Positions 1-13,320 of a stretch of DNA of 64,000 nt are shown here, piece by piece (position 1 is the stretch's first letter; each line of letters opens with the position of its first letter). Both the position numbers and the translations under genes were made by a program. Source of the stretch: Chrysemys picta bellii (Eukaryota; Chordata; Testudines; Emydidae). Location of the stretch: assembly GCF_011386835.1 (NCBI RefSeq), contig NC_088797.1, positions 88,980,264 to 89,044,263 of the forward strand, given 5' to 3'. The notes under the pieces are model-generated. The model made no database searches, had not been told where the DNA came from, and worked only from the letters and a program-made list of their open reading frames with translations.

Positions 1-484
1 TCATGTGGATTGGAGCATTCCAAGATGCAGTGTTCCCTAAGTGTCTCCTGATCAGGTACTTAACCTGGTGAATTCCTTCCTAAAGAAGCTGACCAAATGC
101 CTCACAAAGCTTACTTAGAAATCAGGCAAGCATACAGCCCATATTCTTAACCTCGAGTAGAAAATGATATATATGTACAAATAGGATGAATAGATATAGT
201 AGATCATAACCTTTACGGAGGTATGTTACATGGCACAGGCAGCACAAAACATATTCCAGTTATGTCATACATACATTTATAAGCACCCCCTCCCCATAAA
301 GCCTTATGGGGTACACTGTCACAGGCTGAATCGGCTTAAAGCCGGCCCTGGTTGGGTGTGGGTGGGAGAAGTATGGAACAGTCTTTTGGGGTGGAGAGAG
401 ATTGTTAGGGAGTTGGGAAGCCTCCTTATGTTGACTCTGGCTGATCCCTAGACTCTCCCATTCAGTCAGGCACATCTACCCCTG
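1..484. other. No gene seen; unique-looking DNA
   Basis: Short reading frames here lack protein-like composition or splice context. I see nothing beyond a short motif near 334-350 (CGGCTTAAAGCCGGCCCTG) resembling the end of a common repeat family found elsewhere in the window. Confidence 0.5.
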
Positions 485-1131
485 TCCCTATGTGTTCCTG
501 CACCCCCTTCCCCCATCCCCATGTGTCCCTGTATCCCCATCCAAATGCACCTCATCCCCAAATATCCCTGCACCCCCACTCAGCCACCTCTCCTCCCCAT
601 CCCTATGTGTCCCTGCATCCCCACTCAGCCACTCCCTGCCCCATGCACCTCCCGCCCCCTTTCCCATGTGGGCCTGCACCCCCACTCAGCCACCCCATTC
701 CCATGTGTCCCTGCACTCCCAGTCAGCCACCCTCCACCCCCATGTGGCCATGCACCCCCATTGCCCCATCCTCATGTGGCCCTGCACCCCCACTCCCATT
801 CAGTCCCTGCCCCAGTCTGTTCCCCTCACTAGCCCTTCTGAATACCAGTCTATGTGACCCCCTCTGTCTGTCCCCCCCCATATACCATACCTTCTCACTT
901 GGCCCTGTGGGCAGGGTACCGTGAGGAACATAGCTTCTTCTTCTCTCTATTGACTGCTGATTGTTACAGCTGGTGAGTTGGATGCCTCTGTTCTGGAGCC
1001 ATAGCAGTCCCTGGTGGGTGAAAGATATAACTGCAACACCTCTCTGGCAGAATGTATTTTCTGTGGAGAAAAAAATCTGCGGGGAACATGAATTCTGCAC
1101 ATGTGCAGTGGTGCAGAATTCCCCAAGGAGT
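485..1131. repeat. Dispersed repeat with internal CCCCATGTGTCCCTGCA minisatellite and a terminal hairpin
   Basis: From about 488 to 830 the sequence is an imperfect C-rich minisatellite built on the words CCCATGTGTCCCTGCA and CCCCCACTCAGCCAC, with units of unequal length. This makes open, proline-rich frames in several phases, none a likely protein. The right end (1081-1124) forms a hairpin: GGGGAA, a few bases, AATTCTGCAC, then GTGCAGAATTCCCC. I recall this combination of VNTR, unique segment and GTGCAGAATTCCCC end as one abundant turtle repeat, so I join them; that joining is inference. Transposon class is not determined. Confidence 0.55.
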
Positions 1132-1187
1132 AAGGAATAACTGTTACTTCTCTCTCTACTTTTCCACTTTCCTCTTTTTTATCTTCC

Positions 1188-1193
<6 letters not shown>

Positions 1194-1218
<25 letters not shown>
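1194..1218. repeat. (CT)n microsatellite
   Basis: About 12 uninterrupted CT units inside a longer pyrimidine-rich stretch. Confidence 0.9.
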
Positions 1219-1224
1219 TCATTT

Positions 1225-2786
1225 GCTCTTCCCCTTCTCTCTTACCCCCTTTTTCCTCCTCCTACTTGTACTTAATCTTTAGGTGCTTATTTGAGTACTA
1301 AATAGCAGCAACAGAGATTCACCTAATCTATTATGTTAATATCAGTTATCTGTTGCTTACATATATATATGTAGATACTTTATCCTTCCTGTATGTTGAA
1401 CATCAAGGCTATGATACAAACACTAAAACCCCCAGGGGACAAAAAAAAGTGTTTATTGTATTAAGTGCCAGCAATTAAATCTCAATATGTTGATATCTGA
1501 CAATAAAGCTGTGTCTTTTCTGCTTTGTACATCACAGCTCCTCACAGTTTCTGGGAACACCTTAGTTTGGAGTTTTGTTTTTTCTGGTTATGGTATGTGA
1601 AGCAGGGCAGAATACATTGCTGTTTTGCACCTAAATTGCTTTGCAGGGAGGACAGTAATAAAGATTTGGCCCTGAAATTCAATTAATTAGCAATGAAGAT
1701 TCAGAAGACACTTTGTACAAGGGGTTTTAGACCTCTATTGATAATCATTGGTGTGGCAGAGTGAGATCACTGTACAATGCATTGAAAATGTAACTCCTGG
1801 CAAATATACAAGGAGTCATTTATTATCTGCCATGCAAGTTAAGGCCAGGTGCAGAAACAACTAAGCAGTCTGGGTTCATAGACCTAATCGAAATAAACAA
1901 AAGGGTTTCATTCAACCAGCATCCTCTTTTGTCCAAGTGTGAGTCAGGCTTTCAGTTCAGTCCAAATCCATAGGGAGAGACATTCAACTGTTCTGCCTTT
2001 TTATAGCTCCTGTTGCTTCCTCTGGAGAGGAGCAATTAGCCTCGGCTGAGCCTGCCACATTCCCCCATGGCTGGGTTCCTTGACAATCTCTGCAATCATA
2101 TCTTTCCATATGTGGTAGTTCTAGGATGCCTATTATTGTAACATATTAAGTGCCAGTGAGGGCTCACACTCGTTGAAGATTTTGTGCTCATAGCTATAGA
2201 GTAAGTAGGATGTGTCCACTCTCTTCAAGTGTCATTTTAATGAGTCCACTTGGTGACTATAACTTTATTTTAGGATATTACAATAACCAATCAGGCAAGA
2301 TACAGATAATAATCACTCTACATGCTATAAACAGCTTGTTTGCTTGTTCTTATTTATATTATGTATGCTATGCTGTGGAATACAATGTGACAAAACTCAT
2401 TGAATGTAATAAAGTATTATGAAAGATGGAATCTGAGTGCTGAAGGTTCTGACTGTCCATGAATCTATTATAAGAAGAGCTGGTTGAATAATTTATTGCA
2501 AATAATATTCACTGCAAATTTTGGCACTTTTCTGCTCAAATCATTATTTACATGTACATTTTTCCAGCATTCAGCCAGCTCTAGTTGTAACCATGTGTGT
2601 TAAGACTCATTAACTAAATGATTACAGAAATGTTTCAAAATATTTAATACAAATAACAACAACCTTGGAGAGATGCAGTTATAACCGATACCTCTTGGAT
2701 GGTTAAAGGTGCTTGGTTTTGAGCCATGCGCTTCCCAATGCACTCAAGGTATGTAAGTATCTGGTATAACCACACTTCTTGCTATG
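1225..2786. other. No gene seen; AT-rich unique-looking DNA
   Basis: There is no sustained protein-like frame, and I recognise no RNA gene or repeat family. Stops are frequent in all frames. Confidence 0.5.
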
Positions 2787-3735
2787 TCTGTCACAGATCC
2801 ACAAGGTGTGGTCTATGCCCTAGCTTGTAACTAGTCTCCTAGGAGTGACCCCTTTAGCGGGCCGGGCCTAGGGTGACCAGACAGCAAGTGTGAAAAATCA
2901 TGACAGGGGGCGGGGGGTAATAGGAGCCTATATAAGAAAAAGACCCAAATATCGGACTGTCCCTATAAAATCGGGACCTCTGGTCACCCTAGCCAGGCCC
3001 CAGGGACTCACACAGTTCCACAGGGCAGGACCATGTCCTCCATGAGTCAGAGACTGGGCCCTGTCTCTCTCTGTGGCTCCCTGCAGCAAACCCAGTTGAG
3101 CCAGACTCCTGTGGGAGGTTTGTACTATGCACCTTCAGGGCACAATGTTCTCATTGAGTATTTGCAAGATAGCAAGCAACCTTTTAAAAACAGAGTAGGA
3201 TGTATTAGTCACCTGGCATACAGAAGCTGAAAGCTCTTGGGTTAGCAAAGAGTGGCAAAGGTTAAGCCATAGTCTATCCTGGCCAAGCCAGTGCAATGAG
3301 CAAGCCAAGTTGTTATGGATCCCTTTCTGGCTCTATCTTCTTCCCTTTGTCCTTACACCCAGATAAGAGCTGCCATGTCCCTCAAAAGGGCAGACAGACC
3401 TTACTCCAGCCACCTGAGTTCCCCCTTTGTTCTCCAGCTAAGTTCACATGTTCCACCTGCTGGGATCTGTTATGTTGATTTTTCAGTCATTGGAGGTTCT
3501 CATTCTCTTTCCTGATCCTCTGTTGATGTGGATCAGTTTCAATCAGTTCTTTAAGGACCCTTTCATTCCACTCAGACAGCTAGGTGACACACACATCTCT
3601 CATGTCTCCTGTGCTGTTCCAGGAGCAGTGTTAACCCTTTTGCACCAATTGGGTAGCAATGCAAAGTACAGAGGGAAACTGAGGCAAGCATAGGCTTCAT
3701 AAAAATATTACAGAAAATTCCCACTTTGTCACAGC
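2787..3735. repeat. Dispersed reptile repeat, interrupted by a MITE
   Basis: The segment starts near a TCTGTCACAG motif and ends at CCCACTTTGTCACAG. The MITE at 2871-2989 sits inside it with a TA duplication. I recognise it from memory as a turtle repeat found many times; class (LTR-like or non-autonomous) is unclear because no long terminal repeat pair is visible. The frames inside are not protein-like. Confidence 0.4.
2871..2989 (-). mobile_element. 119-bp Tc1/mariner-like MITE, TA flanked
   Basis: Terminal inverted repeats GGGTGACCAGA / TCTGGTCACCC (outermost part clear, one mismatch region internally) are flanked by TA on both sides (2869-2870 and 2990-2991). The body contains an A-rich centre and the words GACTGTCCC and AAATCGGGAC. 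A second copy in the opposite orientation is at 21298-21419, and the same terminus closes the foldback element at 44057. TA duplication suggests a Tc1/mariner-type source transposase; no coding capacity. Confidence 0.75.
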
Positions 3736-5190
3736 ATATGATGCTTAATTATCATTCATCTTACAGAGAAAGTATTGCACTGCCATAACCAACAAACAAT
3801 ACTACAAGTTGGCAAAAGAGTGTTGCAGAGGAATAAATACAGAATGCAATAACGCCATCTGTTCCTGTTGGGCTCTGTGAGTGCTTACACTTTGAAAAAG
3901 CCTGCCATGGAAAGCAAACAGCAGCATTATTATTTTCTGTTGATTGAGTTATGCCATAAAAGAGAGCCAATAATACTGTTAGAATGTATTAAACCCCCGC
4001 ACCCCAAAACATGATATGGGTGAAAAATCAGTAAAAATTTTTAGAAAGTGACCTCTCAAATGAGTTGAACCAAATTAAACTGAATGACTTCGTAATTTTT
4101 TTTCTGTTGTATTATTCCATTGTGTCCACTAATGGTTTCAGAAGGGCTATATTTTGGGGTAAATCTATGAACTAGGAGAGTACACGAGAGAGGGAGGAAG
4201 AGTGTTACATTTTATCTGATATCTTTATGTAGTTTTCTGTTCTTTTAGTAGTTTTGGACAATCCCTATTTTTAGAATTAATTACTTTTCATGTGACCCTG
4301 TCAAAGTGTCTGCTTCCCATGCAAACTGCCAGATGACCCATTTGCAAATGGGGAAAAAATACAATTCCAAGATTTTAGATAAATGAAAGCACTGAAGGAA
4401 ACTGAAGTGGATAGATCTGTGCAGTGATGAGTTCTGTAGAAACTGTAGAATGGCATAAATAAGATCACTGGCAAAAAATGATATAAAACAAATAAACACA
4501 GAGGTTGTAATTAAATGGAAGTTTTCCTGCTATCTTTCTTTATGTAAAGTTCTAGAATGGCTTTTGACACTAGGCACAATTGGAGTTTTCTGACTGGCTG
4601 TCACTTATGTCACATCTATGTCTGTAATGACTAGAAAACACACTGAGCTATTCCCCTTATTCTTATGTTACATCCTGTCACACCGACACTTCAAGCTGAG
4701 CATTCCTGAGTGAGAATTGAACTTCTCTGGTGATTAAAGTCATTCAGTCTCCAATTGAGGCATATAACATCAAATCCAATGGCTTTTACTTGCCCACAAA
4801 TGAGTTACCTAACCTGTGTTCTTAGAGGTGGCCTGCAAATCCTTTTTTAATTTTCTTGTACATATTCTGGTTCTTATGTCAGGAATCTTATGGTTACTTG
4901 CAGCCTTATGGGTAGGATATGAATAGGTTACAATATGTTCTGCTCTATCACCTTGCCTTGTTATCATTGCATCTTACAAGACAAAGATGGAAAAGACCTA
5001 TTAGGAAGCAATATATGCTGAATGCACAGAGTGGATAAGCCAGCCAGCATATTAGGCACATGGACATAGGAGCACATAAATGCTATAAAGCCGTGTCACT
5101 AGGGGTTCACTTTATGATTGGCTCAGGAGAGTTCACAGAAACTTTGCACAGCTGCCTGCAGAGATTATTTATTAATTCAGGAAATTATTA
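3736..5190. other. No gene seen; AT-rich unique-looking DNA
   Basis: Short frames only (for example 4281-4499 minus), without conserved-looking motifs or splice context. No recognised repeat. Confidence 0.45.
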
Positions 5191-5935
5191 GGGCTATCGA
5201 TTAATCGCAGTTAACTCACGCGATTAACTCAAAAAAATTAACCGTGATTTAAAAAATTAATCACAGTTTTCATTGCACTGTTAAACAATAGAATACCAAT
5301 TGAAATTTCTTAAATATTTTTGGAAGTTTTTATATATTTTCAAATATATTGATTTCTATTACAACACAGAATACAAGTGTACAGTGCTCACTTTATATTA
5401 TTATTTTTATTACAAATATTTGCACTGTAAAAATGATAAACAAAAGAAATGGTATTTTTCAGTTCACCTCATACAAGTACTGTAGTGCAATCTCTTTATG
5501 GTGAAAATGCAACTTACAAATATAGATTTTTTTTGTTACGTAACTGCACTCAAAAACAAAACAATGCAAAACTTTAGAGCCTACAAGTCCACTCAGTCCT
5601 ACTTCTTGTTCAGCCAATCGCTAAGATAAACAAGTTTGTTTACATTTATGGGAGATAATGCTGCCCACTTCTTATTTACAATGTCACCAGAAAGTGAGAA
5701 CAGGTGTTTGCATGGCACTTTTATAGCTGGCATTGCAAGGTATTTATGTGCCAGATATGCTAAAAATTCATATGCCCCTTCATGCTTCGGCCACCATTCC
5801 AGAGGACATGCTTCCATGCTGATGATACTCGTTACAAAAAGAATGCTTTAGTTAAATTTGTGTCTGAACTCCTTTGGGGGAGAATTATATGTCTCTGGCT
5901 CTGTTTTACCTGCATTCTGCCATATATTTCACCCC
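5191..5935 (-). mobile_element. hAT transposon, 3' part, minus strand
   Basis: The left edge GGGCTATCGATTAATCGC is the 3' terminus of a hAT element whose subterminal region is rich in ATTAATCGC-like words. Moving right, the minus strand carries an AT-rich 3' untranslated region and then the end of the transposase (5599-5817). Homology stops near 5935, so the 5' two-thirds of the transposase and the other terminus are missing. A second copy of this terminus, in the same orientation, is at 50485-50860. Assignment rests on the hAT dimerisation domain and the terminus seen twice. Confidence 0.8.
5599..5817 (-). pseudogene. hAT transposase C-terminal dimerisation domain (remnant)
   Basis: A 72-residue minus-strand frame ends at a natural stop and matches the hAT C-terminal dimerisation region: PLEWW near residues 5-9, KYLAMPAIKVPC in the middle, then FSLSGDIVNKK, LSPINVN and LSDWL at the end. 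In the family this region mediates dimer formation of the DNA-cutting transposase. The usual Glu/Arg after VPC is replaced by Lys-His (VPCKHLFS), and the frame upstream meets a stop, so the copy is decayed. The catalytic and zinc-finger parts are absent. Not a host gene. Confidence 0.8.
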
Positions 5936-8900
5936 ACACGTCCCATGGCTCAGGCCCGAAAGTAGAGATTCCAGAAGTTTAAGATGGGACTATTAGATAT
6001 TGGAACAATTGTGGGTGGTCTGTGTGGGGCTGGCTCATCAGATATTGTTGGCTGTCCCCTAATTTCCAGCTGAGAGAAACAGAATAGAGGGAGTGGTAGA
6101 TGAAGTGAAGAGTAAAAGCAGTGTAATTAAGTTTAAAAACAGACAAAACACTTATCAGACTAAAAGCAGCCAAAATTCATAAATGCTTTCTTAATATTAT
6201 TTTTTTCCATATGAGCAATTGTGTAATTGCTAGAGGCATTATGTGATCATGAATGGGGAGAGCGAGAACCATGTGGATGTGATCATGAATGGGAAGAGAG
6301 GTGGTCCACAGGAAATGGAACTAGGGTTTAGGTGATTTATCCAGTGTCAGACAGTAAATCTGTGGCAGAGCTGGCAATGGAACTCAGGTCACTGCAGTAC
6401 ACTGCCTCTTTAATTTGACCCAAAAAGTTGAAAACTTTCTCAAGTTTCAGACTTGTAACATAATAAAAATGCCCCTCCTCGCTTGACTGTTGGGAGAATT
6501 GGCTCATATTGCTACAATGCAGGGAATTTGGCAGGGAAGTCACATTAAAGGCAAAACTTACACAATTTTCAATCGGGAATTTGTGTCAAGTGAACAAATT
6601 CCATTTCTGGAAGTAGGCGCCTGGTTATTAAAATTTCTTCAGAAAGTGGTTTAGCAGGAATAAGTATGCTACCAGAACTGTTTATACTCTCCTTCCTTTG
6701 GAGCACACATAGGACATCGGTTCATAGTGAAATCAGTTATTTATTTATTTTTGAAAGGGCAAACCTGCATAAAAATAAAAGGGAATCATAAACTGTGAAG
6801 TATTTTAGCTACCTCTCCAGCTAGGCTCCCGACTAACATAAAATACACTTGTCCTTACTGTAAAGGTCCTTACTGTACAGGAGAATGAAAATGCCATTTG
6901 AGTATAAGTTCTGAGGGGGGCATGTGTGCTATTAAAAACAGAGGTAGGCAAATGCAACCTTAGAGGTTGAAATTGGCAGAGAGATGGCAATAAAGCTCTG
7001 GGAAAGGGGCTGAAAGCATCCTCACTTGTGACATTTTTCTGATACGAACTAGAGTGAGGCCACAACATTCATTTCACAATTCACTACTGAATAGTCATTA
7101 GATGGTGATGACTTTTGGCCACTGCCAACCAGGGATGGACTTCACTTAGAAGGAAACGGTCATGTACCTCATTACCAGTATCCTGCCCCAGTGAGCCCCC
7201 GCAGTTCTCTGGATAAACCCTTTGGTGCCAAGCATTGGAAATGTCTTTTTTAATTTAATATCTTATTGATCTCACTGTCTGGCAGTTTTATTTCCATTTC
7301 TATGAACTTTAATGACTATCCTAAAGCACAGTATACATGTGTTAATTAATTATTGGTCTTTTCATCTCTTTCTCATCTTGTGCTTTTTTTCTAGCCTCTT
7401 AGCCTTTGCATGGTATCAGGCTGTCCATCTTTTTTCCAACTTCTTTCCTGCTGTGAAGTCCGTTCCTGTCACACTCAGTTCAGCTCTTCCAAAAGCAGTT
7501 GCATTTCCTGTCAATGACTGTAGGAATGCCAAATACCAAAATGCCAAAAAATCAGGGCATTACATTTAAAATTTTAATTGGCCATGTTTTTGACTGTGCC
7601 TGAATAGGCATTGCAGGATTCCAGAGAGGTATCTGAGGACATGGACGTACCTCAGGAAGACATTACTAAACTGCTGCAGCTGGTGGAACTAGCAAATTGG
7701 GCCCTGTCTCAGGGTGACTCAAGGAAGGCATGGAAACCAGAACTGGATGGGGATTTGCAGAACACTGAGGAATCTGAGGAAGTCTTTGCTGAATAAAGAT
7801 TATGAGAACACAGTTATATGGGAATTTGAAATTACTGAGGAATGATCTTGTGATGTATAGTACATATTTGAAGGTCCAAGAACTGGGAACTATGACAGTC
7901 TTTAATGAACTAGAACTGTGAGAGAGAGAGAGTACTTTTGAAACCCCCTTTGAGAAAGCAATTATTGAACAAAAATGTAGATAAAAGAGGCATTTGGGGA
8001 ATCTAGAATGAAAAGGGACTTCATTATTGAACTGGAGTTCTAATGAAACTGCCATTTCATAATGACAGAGTTATCACTGGGAAGGATTTCTGAACAGCTC
8101 CTGAACCACAATGAATATTTTCCAGGAGGATGGTTCTTCAAATACACCAGTGAAGTGTTCTGTAAAACTTCTGTTTATATTCAACAGTATATCTACTGAG
8201 GAAACCTTTAAAAAGTATCAGTAAAGGGCATCAACAATTTATTCTTCATACAGATTTACTATCTAGGTTATTTGAATTCTGATCCATAATTATTATCTTT
8301 CCAGTGGTACATCTGGATGCCACCATAGAATCAGATTGTCATAGTTATGTCTTATAGTAAACGGGATAGACAAAACACTGGAATCACATTCCAGGCTGCT
8401 GTTGAACACTATTCTAGAACAGTGAAAAGATGTAGAATCAAGTCTCTTTAAGTCTCTCTTTAATAACAAATGGGATGAGTAGGTCATATGAGGTAGGATG
8501 TACTTGCTAGTACCTTAGACTAGGAACCAGGACTTAGCTGGCCCCATCATTAATTTGCTGTGTGTGTCATTTTGACTTTGGGCATGTCATTATTCTCAGT
8601 TTAACATATCTGTAAAAAAAAATTTGGTCTAACACTTTTTACCTCACAACGGGGATATTGTGAATATTAATCAAATAATGGGTTTAAAGTGCTCTGAGAT
8701 TTCTAGAAGAAAGGTATTATGGACCCAGTCCTGCCACTGACTCTGTGTGAGTGAAACTCTAGGGCTGTGCTTGCGTGCAAGTCTGTTCACATGGAGTCAA
8801 CTACAGAACCAGGGCCTATGTATATGCAAAATATTATCATTATTTTAAAGCCCATTCTGTGCTTCTGTCAATTTTCTATGCAAAAAGAGGCAGGACACAG

Positions 8901-10222
8901 TGAGCAAAACATGACTGGTAAAAGACAGATCCAAATACTTATTTGCAAAGGCTGCTTATTATATGCAGTGGTCCCTTGTGTCAGTATAATAATCCTTAGG
9001 ACCATGTTAAATAAATTCGTCAAAAAAGATAAAAACCCATATAGAAATGTACTTGAAAATTAGAACTCTGAGGTAACAATTTTCTCTCAAGTTAAATATT
9101 TTCACAGCCAGTTCTTTGTTTCTGATGGTATCCCAGGATTCATCCACATACTCTTATTGCCAATCTTTATGGATTTTACCCATCTGTTGTTGTACTGAAT
9201 TCTGTGCATTTCTCTTCGAGCTAAGTCCTCTTCAAAAGATTACTTATTGTATTTCTTTGACCTTGCTTTCTTTTCTCGAGGAACAAGTGCTTTTCAGAGA
9301 ATGATTCAATTTGCACCTTTCTATGCCAAAGGGGACAGTGGCACCACAGGGCGGTATTTATCCCAGGGACGAGTAGGTAGTAGCACTGGGTCTACATTTT
9401 GGGCCTAGGCAACCTGTGATCCTTTAATATTTCCATTATTATGATGTTAAGTATTGGTGTCTCTAAGTAAGAGCTGCTATTTTACTGATACTAACCAGAA
9501 GTTAGTCCACGCTAATGTTACAGATTAGAATCCAGGAATGCAATATCAAGATATATCTAAATGCAGGAAAAAAGGAAGGAGACTTTAAATAATGTTGCAA
9601 GATACATTCAATTATGTTAACCACTATCTTAGGTGTTTATAAATCAGATCTTTTCTTAGAGTAAAAATAATAAAAGTCTCATGCTTGTTGTGCATTCAAG
9701 TGGGAGGTGAATTACTTGTGTTCTAATTTATAGCATCAGGCAGCTGTGATAGCAAATTCCTATGTTATTTTTCAATATTTTCTCTTTGTTATATTGAAAA
9801 CATTTAAAAAACAGTTGTTGAAATTTATTTTTTATATTAGAGTTAAAACCCAACTTCCAGATGTGGGTGCTGCAATAGATTGTCTAGAACTTGCTAAATC
9901 AGGCATTTAAATATCCAAGTACCAATCTAAGAGTGGGATATGGACATACTTTTTAGATGTCCACATTTGAAATTTGGACCCTGCAAAATCACTTATCTCT
10001 AGGGTATCTGTTGACACCATGATTTTATTTTTGTAAAGGAGCAGTTCCAGCCAGCATGAGGACTGGGCTAGGAGCACTGAGGAGCATCAACAGGCTCAGT
10101 GTGGGATTTCCAGCTGTTGTGGGCGGTGGATGTTCTGAGGTCATACAAAAACAATGTTTTTCAAGTCCTGTGCTTCTGTAACTGGGACCCCAAGGTAGAG
10201 TCTGAATGTGAAATCCTCACTT
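5936..10222. other. No gene seen; long unique-looking stretch
   Basis: About 4.3 kb of AT-rich sequence. The longer frames (for example 7611-7796 plus and 7666-8055 minus) overlap each other, lack domain motifs and are not supported by splice signals. No repeat family recognised; very old repeats could be hidden. Confidence 0.45.
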
Positions 10223-10430
10223 TTCATAGATTTTAAGGTGAGAAGAGCCCATTATGAATAAGACTAGTCTGGCATCCCACATAACACAGGCCATAGAACC
10301 TTCCCCTGTAATTTCTGCATCAAACCCATACTTTCAGTATGAGCAACAGCATCTATTTTAGAAAGACAATCAGCCTTGATTTAAAGATATCAAATGATGG
10401 AGAATCCACCTTTGTTTCCCATCGAGAAAG
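10223..10430 (-). mobile_element. CR1 LINE 3'-end fragment, minus strand
   Basis: Read on + the sequence runs TTCATAGATTTTAAGGTGAG, then ...CATAACACAGGCCATAGAA and GATGGAGAATCCACC. This is the reverse complement of a CR1 3' untranslated tail. It matches the longer, cleaner tail at 59772 in order of motifs. It is 5'-truncated and diverged, so it is probably old. Confidence 0.7.
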
Positions 10431-12119
10431 AGAATTGAGTCCAGGAGCCATAAAAGCAGTAGGGATTGCTCATATAGAGTAGGGCCCTGCAGAAGAATTC
10501 AGTGAAAAACTCTGAAGAAACTGAGATTAATCTCTCTCTGTAAATCAGTCTGTGAAGCACATTATGTAAAAAATAAATTATATTGTTTAGAGAAGTTGCC
10601 TGAAAAAAAAAAGCAGTTGTCAAATAGGCGAGAGGACAGAGAAAAGCAGCACCAGAGACCAAAGGTAAAGGGTAGAAAAAAACAAACATAAAGAGGACTG
10701 TAGCAGCCAGACCTGGAAAGACTGTAATAGTACTGGGACCTAGAGAGCCTGTGAAAGTAGTAGGATTCAGAGAGATGATGGCACAGAGACCGGAGGGATG
10801 TAAAAGCAAAACCTTATCTATGTCATTCACCAACAAGTTCTGGTCTGTATTTTTAACAGTTGTCTGTCTTGCACAACAGCCCTAAATAATATCTGGAATC
10901 TATAAAAACCAGTGATTTTTTGAAGATCACAGCAGCCTTAACACCTTTAACCATTTTCCTATAATTCACTTCAAAAGGGCTATACTTTATCCAACTATCC
11001 CTCTGTCATTTACTTTTTACACATGAGGTAAAAAAAAATCAGAGGTTCTGGTTTAAAAAATGCCCATTCTGACTACTTCAAGTTGAGGGAAGCCTAGTTC
11101 TATGTTTCTGTATCATATGAAGCCCAGTACAGAATTTAATTGTTGAGGAAAGTCTGTTCCAGGTGGTACTAGTTCACGAAAGCCCAATCTGGTGTGTTCA
11201 TGTGGTTAGGAAGTGGAAGTAAGGATGCTGAAAGTCTTAATACTCATTCGTAGACTAATAGCTGTTTATGGCTGTGTCAAAGTGTACAAAAAAAGCTTAC
11301 TGCACTCTGTGAACATAAAGTGACTTTAAATGGGAAAAAAATTAACATACAGTGAAAGGCATATTAAAACTGGGAGTAAGGATGGAGTGGGGAGAAATCA
11401 GAAAGGTAGTTGTCCAGCACCATGGCAGATTTCAAAACATAGCAATAAGCTGCCTGCAGCTGATGTTGTTGTGATCCAGCTCCTGGCATCTCGCATAAAC
11501 AGACTGAGAGAAATTCCAGAGTTTTACAATAAATCGTCCATGCAGAACGAACACTCTAATAAATTTTCATCAGGAAACCAATCATCTTGTGCTTTGGACT
11601 TCAAAAAATACATGATCCAGCTGCTTTTGAGTCAAACGCTTTATTTTATTCAGAGCCATAAGAATATTGGTATGTGTGGGAACTACTTGTACATTAAAAA
11701 AATTATTTTTTAACGCCCATCGCTTAATACAGCAATTCTGGGGCCACATCCAAAATCAAAATTAATGCTCTTATTTGCTTTCCAGAATATTCCTTTTACA
11801 GAATTAAAAAAGGAACTATCAGAGTTACTGTAATAACCCAAAGACAGGAAGTCCCTTCTAAGAAAAATAATCAAAGTAAATGACCTTTCAAGGAATTTCT
11901 TACACATTTCATCATATTAACCCCACATACATCAAAATCTTCATTCATAGCAAGATTTAATTAATATATTTACATATATCTCCCCCCCATCAAAACCCTG
12001 ATGTTGCTATCCATTCCAAATTTTGCAGGAACATTCCAATTTCCAGTTTCAATGGAATTGTTTTGCATTCTGCATGGCTCACAAGATCACTGAAGAATAG
12101 CTGAAAGCCTCTGTAGCAG
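10431..12119. other. No gene seen; AT-rich unique-looking DNA
   Basis: The frames at 10390-10836 (minus) and 11330-11713 (plus) are the longest here, but neither shows domain-like composition or paired splice sites. Nothing else recognised. Confidence 0.45.
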
Positions 12120-13320
12120 CATGTTGTCTAACAACAAAATGATGTTACATTTTGACTTCATTGCTCTGAGTTGCGATGTCATGTCATACCCTGATGCTGC
12201 TGCATTGCAACTCTGAGATGAAGTCACAATATTTGCACACAGCAAAGCAATACTCTGCAAAATGCATTGATGTTATGTTGCGATTTAATTTTTATTTGCA
12301 ATGTCATGTTGCATGATAACTTCATGCTTTAAGCTACAATATTACTTGTCACAATGATGCTGTGTTATGATCTCATCATATTAAGCTATGATATTGTTAG
12401 ACTATGTCATGATACTGTTGCCCTTTGACTTTATTGCCTCATCAGTCTATGACATTGTAACATCACATGGTTGTGCAATTGTATTGCATTCCCAATTCAT
12501 CATATTGATCTCTGTTGTCATCTGGTTCTACCACCAGGTAATGACACAATATTGTGATTTCACTACACCTCTACCCCGATATAACGCTGTCCTTGGGAGC
12601 CAAAAAATCTTACCGCGTTATAGGTAAAACCGTGTTATATCGAACTTGCTTTGATCCACCGGAGTGCGCAGCCCTCCCCTCCTCCCCCCGGAGCACTGCT
12701 TTACCACGTTATATCAGAATTTGTGTTATATCGGGTCACGTTATATCGGGGTAGAGGTGTACTTTGATGGCACAATGCTAGTGTAATTTCATCACTCAAG
12801 CTACATCATTACATCCATTCATGTGATGTCCTCATGTCACAGTGATACTGTTGACTTCATTTGAGCGGTGATGCTGTTATATGGCTTTGTGATGTAGCTA
12901 TGTCATGATTTCATCATTTTGAGCTTTCATGTGTCCAATGATGGTGCATTTCTACTACACTGTGACAACACATTCATCTGTGATGTTATGCATTGAACTT
13001 TTGTGCTTCAAGGTATGAGTTCATGATATCAAGTGCAAGTGTGATAAGCTGGTTTGCATCTTTATAGCTCTGAGCTGCAACATCATCACTCCATGTGGTA
13101 ATGGAGTGAAGTTATGTTGAGAATTCACAACTCTGAAATGTAATGTCCTTATGTCCTATTGTGGCATCATGCAGACACACAGACATTTCATGTGCTTGAG
13201 TTGTGGTGTCCTCATATGTCATCATGACATGATGCTACTGTTTGTGATTTCAGCATTTGAAGGCCATCATTACATTTCATATCTATGTCATGACAAATCT
13301 GGCCTGCCAGACACAGGCCT
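12120..13320. repeat. Degenerate array of ATGATG / TGTCATG / TTTCATCA words
   Basis: For about 1.2 kb the same short words return in loose order: GATGCTG, TGTCATG, GTGATTTCATCA, GAGCTA/AAGCTA. No exact period is visible by eye, but spacing of comparable word groups is several tens of bases, so this looks like an old diverged minisatellite. It is split by a MITE at 12566-12759 and resumes on the other side with the same words. Confidence 0.5.
12566..12759. mobile_element. 194-bp TA-flanked MITE (CACCTCTACCCCGATATAAC family)
   Basis: Terminal repeats CACCTCTACCCCGATATAAC and its complement GTTATATCGGGGTAGAGGTG are nearly perfect, with TA on both sides (12564-12565, 12760-12761). The interior contains repeated GTTATATC words. 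A second, 191-bp copy in the opposite orientation is at 20625-20815. TA target duplication points to a Tc1/mariner-type source. Confidence 0.85.

Noticed and set aside
490..924. A 144-codon proline- and histidine-rich frame
   Set aside because: Produced by the C-rich minisatellite; overlapping frames are open too.
10390..10836. A 148-codon minus-strand frame rich in Phe/Leu
   Set aside because: It overlaps a CR1 tail, has no splice context and no recognisable domain.
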